From: CAWEHT01 sp963808455
GTDB lineage: Bacteria > Chloroflexota > Anaerolineae > CG2-30-64-16
Assembly: GCA_963808455.1 (NCBI GenBank)
Contig: CAWEHT010000063.1
Location: 1 to 12,789, forward strand
DNA length: 12,789 nt
Direction: 5' to 3'
Shown: positions 1 to 6,185 of the stretch, one piece after another
Layout of the letters: every line of letters begins with the position of its first letter
Position numbering within the stretch: position 1 is the stretch's first letter
Notes under the pieces: generated by a model
Database searches by the model: none
Told to the model about the DNA's origin: nothing
What the model saw: only the letters and a program-made list of their open reading frames with translations
Program-made: the position numbers and the translations under genes

Positions 1-156
1 GCGTGCCAGGAAAATGTGGCTGGCTTCGAGCGGAGCTATAGGGTGACCTTCTACGCGGCCCTGCTGGCGATATTGCTGGGCGCATTCCTGCCCGGCTGGC
101 CCTTCAACTGGCAGGGCCGGCGGGTGACCGGGGAAGCCGTGGCCATGCATTCGTGA
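1..156 (+). CDS. C-terminal fragment of a membrane protein, probably an MFS transporter
   Basis: The frame is open from base 1 and stops at TGA 154-156, giving the last 51 residues of a protein that begins outside the window. What is visible is a short polar stretch (ACQENVAGFERSYR), one strong hydrophobic segment of about 20 residues (FYAALLAILLGAFLPGWPF), and a basic, probably cytoplasmic tail. This pattern, a last membrane helix with a short tail, resembles the end of DHA2-type major facilitator drug transporters, where the final helix often follows an aromatic and charged loop. That assignment is inference from one helix; any polytopic membrane protein could end this way. It converges on the efflux operon and is separated from it by a bidirectional stem-loop. 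Confidence 0.5.
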   Translation, partial: ACQENVAGFERSYRVTFYAALLAILLGAFLPGWPFNWQGRRVTGEAVAMHS

Positions 157-230
157 CGGTGCGGCAGCACCTGGCACTGCCGAGCTGCTTCCGATAGGCT
201 TCAGCCGGATGCCGAGCGAGCTTCTGGCAT

Positions 231-264
231 AAATGCGCCGGCGACATTACTCGCCGGCGCATTT
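231..264. terminator. Bidirectional stem-loop terminator between convergent genes
   Basis: A perfect 14-bp stem (231-244 AAATGCGCCGGCGA paired with 251-264) encloses a 6-nt loop (CATTAC). The stem has a GC-rich core and A/T at its base, so both strands end in TTT after the stem. It lies between the stop of the + strand membrane protein (156) and the stop of the minus-strand SH3 lipoprotein (296), where a shared terminator is expected. The U-run is short, so efficiency is uncertain. The rest of 157-295 holds only a weaker hairpin (162-167 with 177-182). Confidence 0.75.
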
Positions 265-295
265 GGAACTGTCTGAAAAGCTCTGCTGTGATCGA

Positions 296-895
296 TCAGC
301 CAGCCTGAGCTGCCGGCGTGGCCTGGGGAAGAGCGCTGGCATTGCCGCTCACGGTCACCAGGTCTCGCGATAGCCAGCCTTCTTTCCCGCTGGCCTTCAC
401 CAACAGCCAATCCTGCGCCTGATCCGTGGCCATGACGGTTAGCGTATCCCCCTGGTACAGCACGGCGACCACCGCGTAGCCGGTGCCCGGGCCGGCCCGC
501 AGGTTGGCAGACGCTGCAACCTTTCCCGGCAGGCCCATGAAGGCGGGCGCGGCCGAAACCACAGGCACCGCGGTGGCGGTGCCGGGCGCGTCCTGGCCCT
601 GGCCAGGCGTCGAGGCAACCTGCTCCGCAGCAACGGGCGTTGGCGTCCAGTTCACTTGCGGGAACGGCGATGCCGTGGGCGACGGCGGCACCGAAGTCGT
701 CGTGGGCCACTGCCCCGGCTGCAAAGGCTGCAGCTGCGTCGAAGTGTTGCTGCTTGCCAACACCGTGCAGCCTGCCAGGGCCACGGCGAGCAGCAATGCG
801 GGCATCACCAGCATGGCCGGGCTACGTCTTGAGGCAGCCACTGCCAGAGGGCGCCGGCCAGCTGGCCAGAGCCGCGGCCTGAAGAACCTGCTCAT
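296..895 (-). CDS. SH3-domain lipoprotein
   Basis: The 199-residue product is a predicted secreted, lipid-anchored protein with one bacterial SH3 domain. A basic N-terminus and hydrophobic stretch (about residues 28-42) end in the lipobox LAGC, with Cys43 as the lipidation site. Residues about 50-120 form a low-complexity Thr/Pro/Ala/Gln linker. Residues about 125-183 match an SH3_3-type domain: NLRAGPGTGY, then a G-D-x-L-x-V strand, a W and a G-x-x-GW near the end. Such domains usually bind peptidoglycan or other wall polymers. The ATG at 893-895 is supported by AAGGA eight bases upstream. The gene starts 25 bp after the RND pump stop, so it is probably the last gene of the efflux operon and ends at the stem-loop at 231-264. 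A functional link to the pump is inferred only from co-orientation. No frameshift is seen. Confidence 0.85.
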   Translation of the reverse strand: MSRFFRPRLWPAGRRPLAVAASRRSPAMLVMPALLLAVALAGCTVLASSNTSTQLQPLQPGQWPTTTSVPPSPTASPFPQVNWTPTPVAAEQVASTPGQGQDAPGTATAVPVVSAAPAFMGLPGKVAASANLRAGPGTGYAVVAVLYQGDTLTVMATDQAQDWLLVKASGKEGWLSRDLVTVSGNASALPQATPAAQAG

Positions 896-920
896 CGGTC
901 ACATCCTTGCGGTGGCCGGA

Positions 921-2957
921 TCATTCACCGCCTCCGCCGCCGCCCGCGCTGCTGGGCAGCTCGCTCATGCCCAGGCCGCCGGGCGCAAGCTCGCCGCCCG
1001 TTCCCAGCTCGGCTTCTTCTTGGACGGCGCCCTGCAGGCTGCGTGTTACCCGCGAGGACACTTCCGCCAGCCCGTTCAAGAGATTATACATCACGGGCAC
1101 CAGCACCAGCGACAACAGCGTCGAGGTGATGCTGCCGCCGATCACGACCACTGCCATGGGCGTGCGCAGCTCCGATCCTGCTCCCGTGTGGAAGAGGATC
1201 GGTATCAAGGCCAGGATCAAGACAGAAGTGGTCATGATGATCGGGCGCAAACGCAGGCGTCCGGCTTCCGCCAGGGCCTCTTTGCGGCCATAGCCGTCCT
1301 CCCTGCGCAGCTTGTTCGTGAAATCGACGATTAGAATGGCGTTCTTGGTGACGACGCCGGTCAACAAGATGAGCCCGAGCAGCGAGATGACGTTGAGCGT
1401 CCTGCCGCTGATCAACAGGCCGCCGAAAGCCCCGACGATGGTGACCGGCAGCACGAACAGGATGGCCAGCGGGTCGAGCCAGCTCTGGTACAGCGCCACC
1501 AAAAGCATGTAGATCAGGACGATGGAAAGGAGCAACGCGCTGTAGAGATCGCTGAACGCGCTGCGTTGCTGCGATGTACCGCCGGTAAAGGCGAAGGTGT
1601 AGCCGGGCGGGAACACCATCTGGGACCGCAGCGCGGTCTCGACGTCGTTGGCCAGGTCGCCGGACGCACGCCCCTGGGCGTTGGCCGTGACGTTCAACAC
1701 CGTCTGGCGGTTGACGCGTGTGATGCGGAGCGGCGAAATCCCGGCTTGCACCTTGACAGCCTGGCCCAGCACCACCGGGTTGCCGTCCTGGTAGGCCAAC
1801 GGGAGCTCGAGCAACTGGTTCAGGTTGTTCGCCACCGACGGGTCAAGCTGCACCATGATGGGCACCTGGGTCTGGTCCGGCTCGTTGTAGTTGCCCTCTT
1901 GGGTCCCGCTCAGCGAGGTGTAGATGCCGTTGGCAACCTGGTCTGTGGTCAGGCCCAGGTCGGCGAGGCGCCCGCGGTCCATCACCAGCTGGGTCTCGGG
2001 CGTCGTGGCAGCGCCCGTGTTCAGCACGTCGACCGCGCCTGGCACCCGGCTGATGATCGCCTGTGCCTGGTTCGCCAAAGCGGCCAGTTCGGTGATGTCC
2101 GGACCGAGGAGCTCGACCTGGACGCCCCCTCCACGGCCGGCAAAGCCGAACGAGATGGACGAGTTCAGCGAGACGGAGGCCTTGGCGTCCGGGATGACCG
2201 CCAGGCGCGGGCGCAGCGCGTTGGCGATCTGCACGATCCCGCGCTTGCGGTTGTTCTTGTCGATCAGGTAGACGGAGATGCTGACGTTGTTGCCGCCCCC
2301 GCCCATATAGCCGCCGCCCCCGCCGACGCTGGTCAGGATCTCGGACACTTCCGGCACGTTGGTGCGGATGATGCGCTCGGCCTGGGTCGCCGCCGCGTTG
2401 GCTGCAGCCAGGTTGGCATCCGGGGGCATCGTCAGGCTGACCGTCATCTGCCCGTCGTCCTCCTGGGGCATGAACTCGGTGCCGACCACATTGCCGACGA
2501 CCAGGTAGATACCGGCGGCCAGCGCCAGGCCTGCGATCAGGAGCACCAGGGCCTGCGTAAAGCCGTTGCGCAGCACCCAGCGGATCACGCGGCTGTAGCC
2601 GCTGGCAATGGCATCGAATCCGGCCTCCCAGCCGCGGGTGAAGCCGTTCCAGAGCCAGGCAACCGGCGTCCCCAGGATGTGGAAGAATTTGCCCACCCCG
2701 GTCGGCGGCCGCTCCGGGCCGCCGTGGGCCTTCAGCCACTGCGAGGCCAGCATAGGTGTTAGCGTGAAGGAGACTGCCAGCGAGAAGAGCGTCACGCAGA
2801 CGATGGTCAGGCCATACGACCGGAAATACTGCCCGATGATCCCGGAGGTGAAGGCCACCGGCAGGTAGACCACCACATCGACCAGCGTGATGGCGATGGC
2901 GGCCAGGCCGATCTCAGCGCGCCCGTCGATGGCGGCCTGGGCGGGCTTCTTCTTCAT
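921..2957 (-). CDS. HAE1-type RND efflux pump, C-terminal two-thirds (frame 3)
   Basis: This 678-residue frame holds the second part of an inner-membrane RND drug/proton antiporter; the whole gene runs 921-4232 on the minus strand but is split by two frameshifts. It starts just after the TM4 aspartates and covers TM5-TM6, the hydrophilic linker, TM7 (about residues 133-156), the second porter domain and TM8-TM12. The family's TM10 lysine is present in TKNAILIVDF (Lys538, codon 1344-1346), followed by RLRPIIMTT, which matches the AcrB RLRPILMT region that takes part in proton relay. Odd points are a glycine-rich insertion (about 211-222) where family members usually have a short loop, and a ~45-residue Gly/Glu-rich tail ending in six glycines and a glutamate after TM12. 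The ATG at 2957 is not a real start: the frame joins the upstream fragment across a one-base deletion near 2966-2985. Confidence 0.9.
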   Translation of the reverse strand: MKKKPAQAAIDGRAEIGLAAIAITLVDVVVYLPVAFTSGIIGQYFRSYGLTIVCVTLFSLAVSFTLTPMLASQWLKAHGGPERPPTGVGKFFHILGTPVAWLWNGFTRGWEAGFDAIASGYSRVIRWVLRNGFTQALVLLIAGLALAAGIYLVVGNVVGTEFMPQEDDGQMTVSLTMPPDANLAAANAAATQAERIIRTNVPEVSEILTSVGGGGGYMGGGGNNVSISVYLIDKNNRKRGIVQIANALRPRLAVIPDAKASVSLNSSISFGFAGRGGGVQVELLGPDITELAALANQAQAIISRVPGAVDVLNTGAATTPETQLVMDRGRLADLGLTTDQVANGIYTSLSGTQEGNYNEPDQTQVPIMVQLDPSVANNLNQLLELPLAYQDGNPVVLGQAVKVQAGISPLRITRVNRQTVLNVTANAQGRASGDLANDVETALRSQMVFPPGYTFAFTGGTSQQRSAFSDLYSALLLSIVLIYMLLVALYQSWLDPLAILFVLPVTIVGAFGGLLISGRTLNVISLLGLILLTGVVTKNAILIVDFTNKLRREDGYGRKEALAEAGRLRLRPIIMTTSVLILALIPILFHTGAGSELRTPMAVVVIGGSITSTLLSLVLVPVMYNLLNGLAEVSSRVTRSLQGAVQEEAELGTGGELAPGGLGMSELPSSAGGGGGGE

Positions 2958-2959
2958 CT

Positions 2960-4060
2960 TCAGGTGGCGCTCGGTGTTCTGAGCACCACGATCGAGTCAT
3001 CCACCAGGATGCCGATGCACAAAGTCAGGGCCATCAGGGTCATCAGGTTGAGCGTGAAGCCAACCGCCCACATGACCAGGAACGTGGAGATGATCGACGT
3101 CGGGATGGCCAGCACCACGATGAACGTGCTGCGGATCGTGTGCAGGAAGAGCAGCATGATGATGCCAGTGATCAAGATGGCAAGGATCAGGTCCTCTTCC
3201 ACCGAGTTGACCGAGGCCCGGGTGTACGTAGAGTCATCGCTGATGACCTGCATCTTGGCGCCCGGCGGCAGGTCGGGGGCGATCTCGGCCATCTTGGCCT
3301 TGACCCCGTCGGCGACCGCCAGCTCGTTAGCTCCAGAGGTCTTGATGATGCCGATGTGGACCGTGTCGGCGCCGTTGAAGCGCGTGATACGCTTCAGCGT
3401 GGAGTAGCTGTCGGATACGGTGGCGATGTCGCGCAGGTGCACGAGCCCGCCGGGGTTCTGGCCGGTGAGCGTCGTCCCCGCGGAGGCCGCGCCGTTGATG
3501 ATGACCAGGTTGCGCAGGTCGTTGACGTTGCTGAACTGGCCGATGGCACGGACCGTCATGGTCTTGATGCCCAGGTCCTCCGTCCCGCCGGGCATGGACG
3601 TGTTTTGAGCCCCGACGGCCTGTTCAACCTGGGTCAGCGACACACCGTAGGCTCTCATCTTGGCGGGGTCGAGGTTGACATTGACCTGCTGCTGGCGCCC
3701 ACCTTCCACCTCTACCGAGGCGACGCCGGTGACGCTCTCCAATTGCTGCACGACAAAGTTGTTGGCGACCTGGGCCAGGGCGTCCTGGCCTTGCGGCCCG
3801 CTCAGCACCATGTCCATGATCGGGAAGGCATTCGGGTCGGCCTTGGTGACCACGGGCTCTCCTGAACCCGGAGGCAGGTTGCGGACAGCGGCGGCGACGG
3901 AGCGCTCGACGTCGATGGCCGCATCGTTCACGTTGACGCCCACGTCGAACTGCATCGAGACACGGCCGGAACCTTCCGAGGCCGTGGAATCCAGCTCCGT
4001 CACGCCGCTGATGCCGGCCACCGCGTTCTTCGAGGGGCGTGATGATCTCCGTATTGACAT
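2960..4060 (-). CDS. HAE1-type RND efflux pump, middle part (frame 2)
   Basis: This frame encodes the first porter domain and TM2-TM4 of the pump. About residues 15-270 of the frame correspond to the periplasmic PN1, PN2 and docking segments (for example the ADPNAFPIMD region), followed by TM2, TM3 and TM4. TM4 carries the essential aspartate pair in GILVDDSIVVL; the two Asp codons lie at 2996-3001 and correspond to Asp407/Asp408 of AcrB. The frame runs off into a false stop at 2960-2962. Deleting one base between 2966 and 2985 explains this: restoring it gives the family-typical VLENIERHLK and joins the downstream fragment. At its 5' end the true sequence enters from the N-terminal fragment across an extra base near 4024. 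The two indels cancel, and 921-4232 is 3312 nt, or 1103 residues, slightly long for a family of about 1020-1060 because of the tail and loop. Confidence 0.88.
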   Translation of the reverse strand: MSIRRSSRPSKNAVAGISGVTELDSTASEGSGRVSMQFDVGVNVNDAAIDVERSVAAAVRNLPPGSGEPVVTKADPNAFPIMDMVLSGPQGQDALAQVANNFVVQQLESVTGVASVEVEGGRQQQVNVNLDPAKMRAYGVSLTQVEQAVGAQNTSMPGGTEDLGIKTMTVRAIGQFSNVNDLRNLVIINGAASAGTTLTGQNPGGLVHLRDIATVSDSYSTLKRITRFNGADTVHIGIIKTSGANELAVADGVKAKMAEIAPDLPPGAKMQVISDDSTYTRASVNSVEEDLILAILITGIIMLLFLHTIRSTFIVVLAIPTSIISTFLVMWAVGFTLNLMTLMALTLCIGILVDDSIVVLRTPSAT

Positions 4061-4232
4061 CCTCAGAGGTGGCCCCCGGGTACGACACGCTCACCGAAAC
4101 GATCGGGATATCCGTGTTGGGCAGGCGCTCGACGGCCAGCAGGGTAAAAGAGCGGTAGCCCATGACGACGATCATCAAGATGATCATCAATATCGTGAGA
4201 GGCCGGCGAACGGCCATTCTGGTCAGGTTCAT
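4024..4232 (-). CDS. HAE1-type RND efflux pump, N-terminal part with true start (frame 1)
   Basis: The genuine start of the pump is ATG 4230-4232. The product begins MNLTRMAVRRPLTILMIILM, a short basic cytoplasmic tail and TM1, then the hallmark RLPNTDIPIVSVSVSYPGAT that opens the first porter domain in HAE1 pumps. The frame is correct up to ITPLEE and is lost near 4024, where one extra base (GAAGAACGCGG instead of GAAGAAGCGG on the coding strand) moves AVAGISG into another frame. The start lies 34 bp downstream of the adaptor stop (4267), which indicates one transcript. The upstream sequence GGTGAG gives a modest ribosome site. The substrate cannot be told from the sequence; the family exports drugs, dyes, bile salts or lipids. 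Confidence 0.85.
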
Positions 4233-4266
4233 TGCTCACCGATCTTTCGTTCGTTCCGAGCAGGGG

Positions 4267-5768
4267 TCAGGATGACCCGCGCGCGATGGTGACGCTGGCG
4301 CCATCGATCAAGTTGGCCTGCCCTGCCGTAACGACCGTCGCCCCGGGCTGGAGGCCCGACAGGATCTCGACGTTGTTCTGATCCTGCAAACCCGTGGTGA
4401 CCGTCATCAGCTGCGCGGTGTTGTTGGCCCGCACGACGTAGACTTCGCTCTGGTTCTGCGAGCCCTGCACGATAGCCGCTTGCGGCACGAGCAGGATATG
4501 CTGATGTTGGCTCACCAGGAGCGACACGTCGGCGTACATGCCCGGGCGCAGCAGGTCTGCCTTGTCCTCGGGCGTGACCAGGATCTGGAAGGTATGCGTC
4601 TTGGCGTCGGCCATCGGGGCCACCGACGTCACCTGGGCCGCGAAGTCGCGGCCCGGATAGGCGGAGACATCCACGGCGGCGCTTTCGCCGTTCTTGATCT
4701 GGCTGATCCGGCTCTCCTCGATGTTCAGCGCCACCTGGTTGCTCTTGGAGAGGAACAGCACGACAGGAGTTGACGGCCCGACCAGGTCGCCCTTGCTGAT
4801 GTAGACCTCGGCCACGACACCGTCGAATGGGGCCTGGATGGTAGCTTCGCTCAACGTAATCTTGGCCAGGTCGAGGGTTGCCTTGGCCTGATCTGCCGCC
4901 GCCTGAGCCTGGGCCAGGTCGGTGGGCAGGTAGGGCACTTTCGTCTCGGCCAGTTTGAGCTGGGCCTGCGCCACATTGTTCTCCAGGGGTGCGAGCTGCC
5001 CGTCGGTCGGCTTGGTGGCCAGGTTGTACGCGGACAGGGCGGACTGGTAATTGTTGGTCGCCGTTTGCAGTGCCAGCGCCTGGGTGCTCATGGAGACGTT
5101 GGCCTCGGAGGCGACCTTGTTATAGTTGGCCTGGGCCTGCTGCAGCGTGGCCTGCGCGTTTTCGAGGGCATCGGCAGCCACGGTCATCTGGTCATTCGTG
5201 GGCGACGCCAACGCATCCAAGGCCACCTGGGCGGCCGTCAGGGCGGCCTGGGCAGCGGTGATCTCCTCGGGGCGAGAGCCGACCTGTTCCGCCACGAGTT
5301 TCTGATAGGCCCCGTCGTAGGCAGCCTGGGCCTGGCCGACCTGCGCTTGCAGGGTGGACGTCTCGAGCGTGCAGATGACGTCGCCAGCCTTCAGGGAATC
5401 GCCGACGTTGACGTTCACGGAAGCCACGTGCCCGGAGATGAGCGGCAGCACTTTGACGGAATCCGTGGGCTGCAATGTGCCGGCGTAGGCGTAGATCTCA
5501 GAGATACTGCCGGTCACGGCTTTCGTCGCTTCGACTGCCACAGCCTGCGCCGCGTCCTTGCCCGCCGGCACTCTGCCTGCTGAAACCGCCGCTCTGGCGC
5601 CCCGCGCCTGGGGTGGCCCCCGCGCCGCGCGGTGGGCGTGCCGCCCTGGGCGCTCGGTCCGGGCGCAGCCCCTTGCGAGCTGGCCGCAGACGCGATGGAA
5701 CAAGCGGCCAACAATGCAGCGACCGCGATCAGCAAGACCACGCGTAAGGCTGATCTCAAGCTCTCCAT
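4267..5768 (-). CDS. Lipoprotein periplasmic adaptor (HlyD/AcrA family) of the RND pump
   Basis: This is the membrane-fusion (adaptor) subunit that couples the RND pump to the rest of the export path. The start is ATG 5766-5768, supported by GAGGAG eight bases upstream (5777-5782). It opens with a lipoprotein signal peptide, MESLRSALRVVLLIAVAALL, and the lipobox LAAC with Cys23. After an Ala/Pro/Gly linker come a first barrel/lipoyl half-motif (GTLQPTDSVKVLPLISGHV, then NVGDSLKAGDVICTLE), a long Ala/Gln-rich coiled-coil hairpin (about 5330-4870 by position), the second lipoyl half (PFDGVVAEVYISKGDLV), a beta-barrel domain, and a membrane-proximal domain ending near LIDGASVTIARGSS. The signal-peptide frame and the main frame differ; one indel between about 5600 and 5640, in a GC-rich run, joins them. 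The product is about 500 residues. A longer frame from GTG 5883 would destroy the signal peptide and is not the gene start. Confidence 0.88.
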
Positions 5769-5776
5769 GACTACAA

Positions 5777-5782
5777 CTCCTC
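5777..5782 (-). promoter_or_regulatory. Ribosome binding site of the adaptor gene
   Basis: GAGGAG on the minus strand lies exactly 8 nt before ATG 5768. It decides the start: the frame beginning here encodes a perfect lipoprotein signal peptide, whereas the longer alternative reading from 5883 has no ribosome site and no signal. Confidence 0.7.
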
Positions 5783-5895
5783 GTTGCAAATGCAAACAAG
5801 TCCTCTTGGGATACCGGGCTGCCCTTGAAGGGGCCCCTGTTGGCACATCTGAGGGTTACAGGAACCAGGCGCCCAGGAGACACCCCTAGCGTTGA

Positions 5896-5924
5896 AGATT
5901 ACGCGACATTGACATATAAAGCAA
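5896..5924 (-). promoter_or_regulatory. Candidate sigma-70-type promoter of the efflux operon
   Basis: On the minus strand, TTGCTT (5919-5924) and TAATCT (5896-5901) are separated by exactly 17 nt. A transcript from about 5889 would have a ~120-nt leader before the adaptor ATG. An odd-centred palindrome AGCAAG-T-CTTGCT (5920-5932) overlaps the -35 hexamer and could be a repressor operator. No regulator gene is visible in the window. This is a match by eye to consensus only. Confidence 0.4.
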
Positions 5925-6133
5925 GTCTTGCTGCCACGCGCGAGATGGGCGCCGGGCGGGCCGTGCTGCTCGGCTGAGCACAGGCCAAGCGCCAGAACCA
6001 GCCCAACACCCGCGAGGCCAAGGATGACGTGACCCGCGGGCTATAGCCTGCTGCCATCCAGCGATTGCTATACCGCCATGGTGATGCCCTCCTAAATATA
6101 GGCCGGTTCAGGGCCGCACGCAAAGCCCAAACT

Positions 6134-6161
6134 TGTTAAGGCGCTGTTAAGCGCAGGTTAA
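6134..6161 (-). promoter_or_regulatory. Three TTAAC(A/C) boxes with 11-bp period
   Basis: On the minus strand TTAACC (6156-6161), TTAACA (6145-6150) and TTAACA (6134-6139) repeat with an exact 11-bp period, about one helical turn. Phased direct repeats of this kind are bound by OmpR/PhoB-family response regulators, and TTAACA at this spacing resembles the PhoP boxes described in Bacillus. They lie between the DUF2298 stop and the small-frame ribosome site, with a TATATT (6095-6100) downstream. The second-arm copy (about 12665-12692) is corrupted. Function is inferred. Confidence 0.35.
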
Positions 6162-6185
6162 ACGCACCCGCCACCGTGCAGCTTC

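Larger units (their letters stand above)
5774..6079 (-). other. Broken small reading frame, possible small membrane protein
   Basis: AGGAGG (6088-6093) stands exactly 8 nt before ATG 6077-6079, as strong a ribosome site as any in the window, yet the frame meets TAG after three codons (6068-6070) and again at 6041-6043. The same frame is then open for 89 codons to a TAG at 5771-5773, just before the adaptor ATG. The open part encodes a hydrophobic helix (HVILGLAGVGLVLALGLC) followed by a cysteine cluster (CFICQC). A pair of compensating indels between 6079 and 6041 would give a small one-helix protein. The fold-back copy at 12739-12777 also has the first TAG but differs around the second. The lower half may simply be leader and promoter sequence. 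I do not recognise a family. Confidence 0.2.

Noticed and set aside
483..3865. Long + strand open frames opposite the RND pump and SH3 gene (for example 483-1334, 1566-2762, 3140-3865)
   Set aside because: They are antisense shadows of high-GC genes: no family motifs, Arg/His/Gly-rich composition, and the opposite strand carries the clear conserved proteins.
5769..5883. Longer adaptor start at GTG 5883
   Set aside because: The added residues show no signal peptide or ribosome site, while ATG 5768 has both.
5899..6123. 74-residue minus-strand frame
   Set aside because: It begins at a TTG without a ribosome site and uses a different frame from the one behind AGGAGG; composition is shadow-like, although part of it may join the broken small frame.
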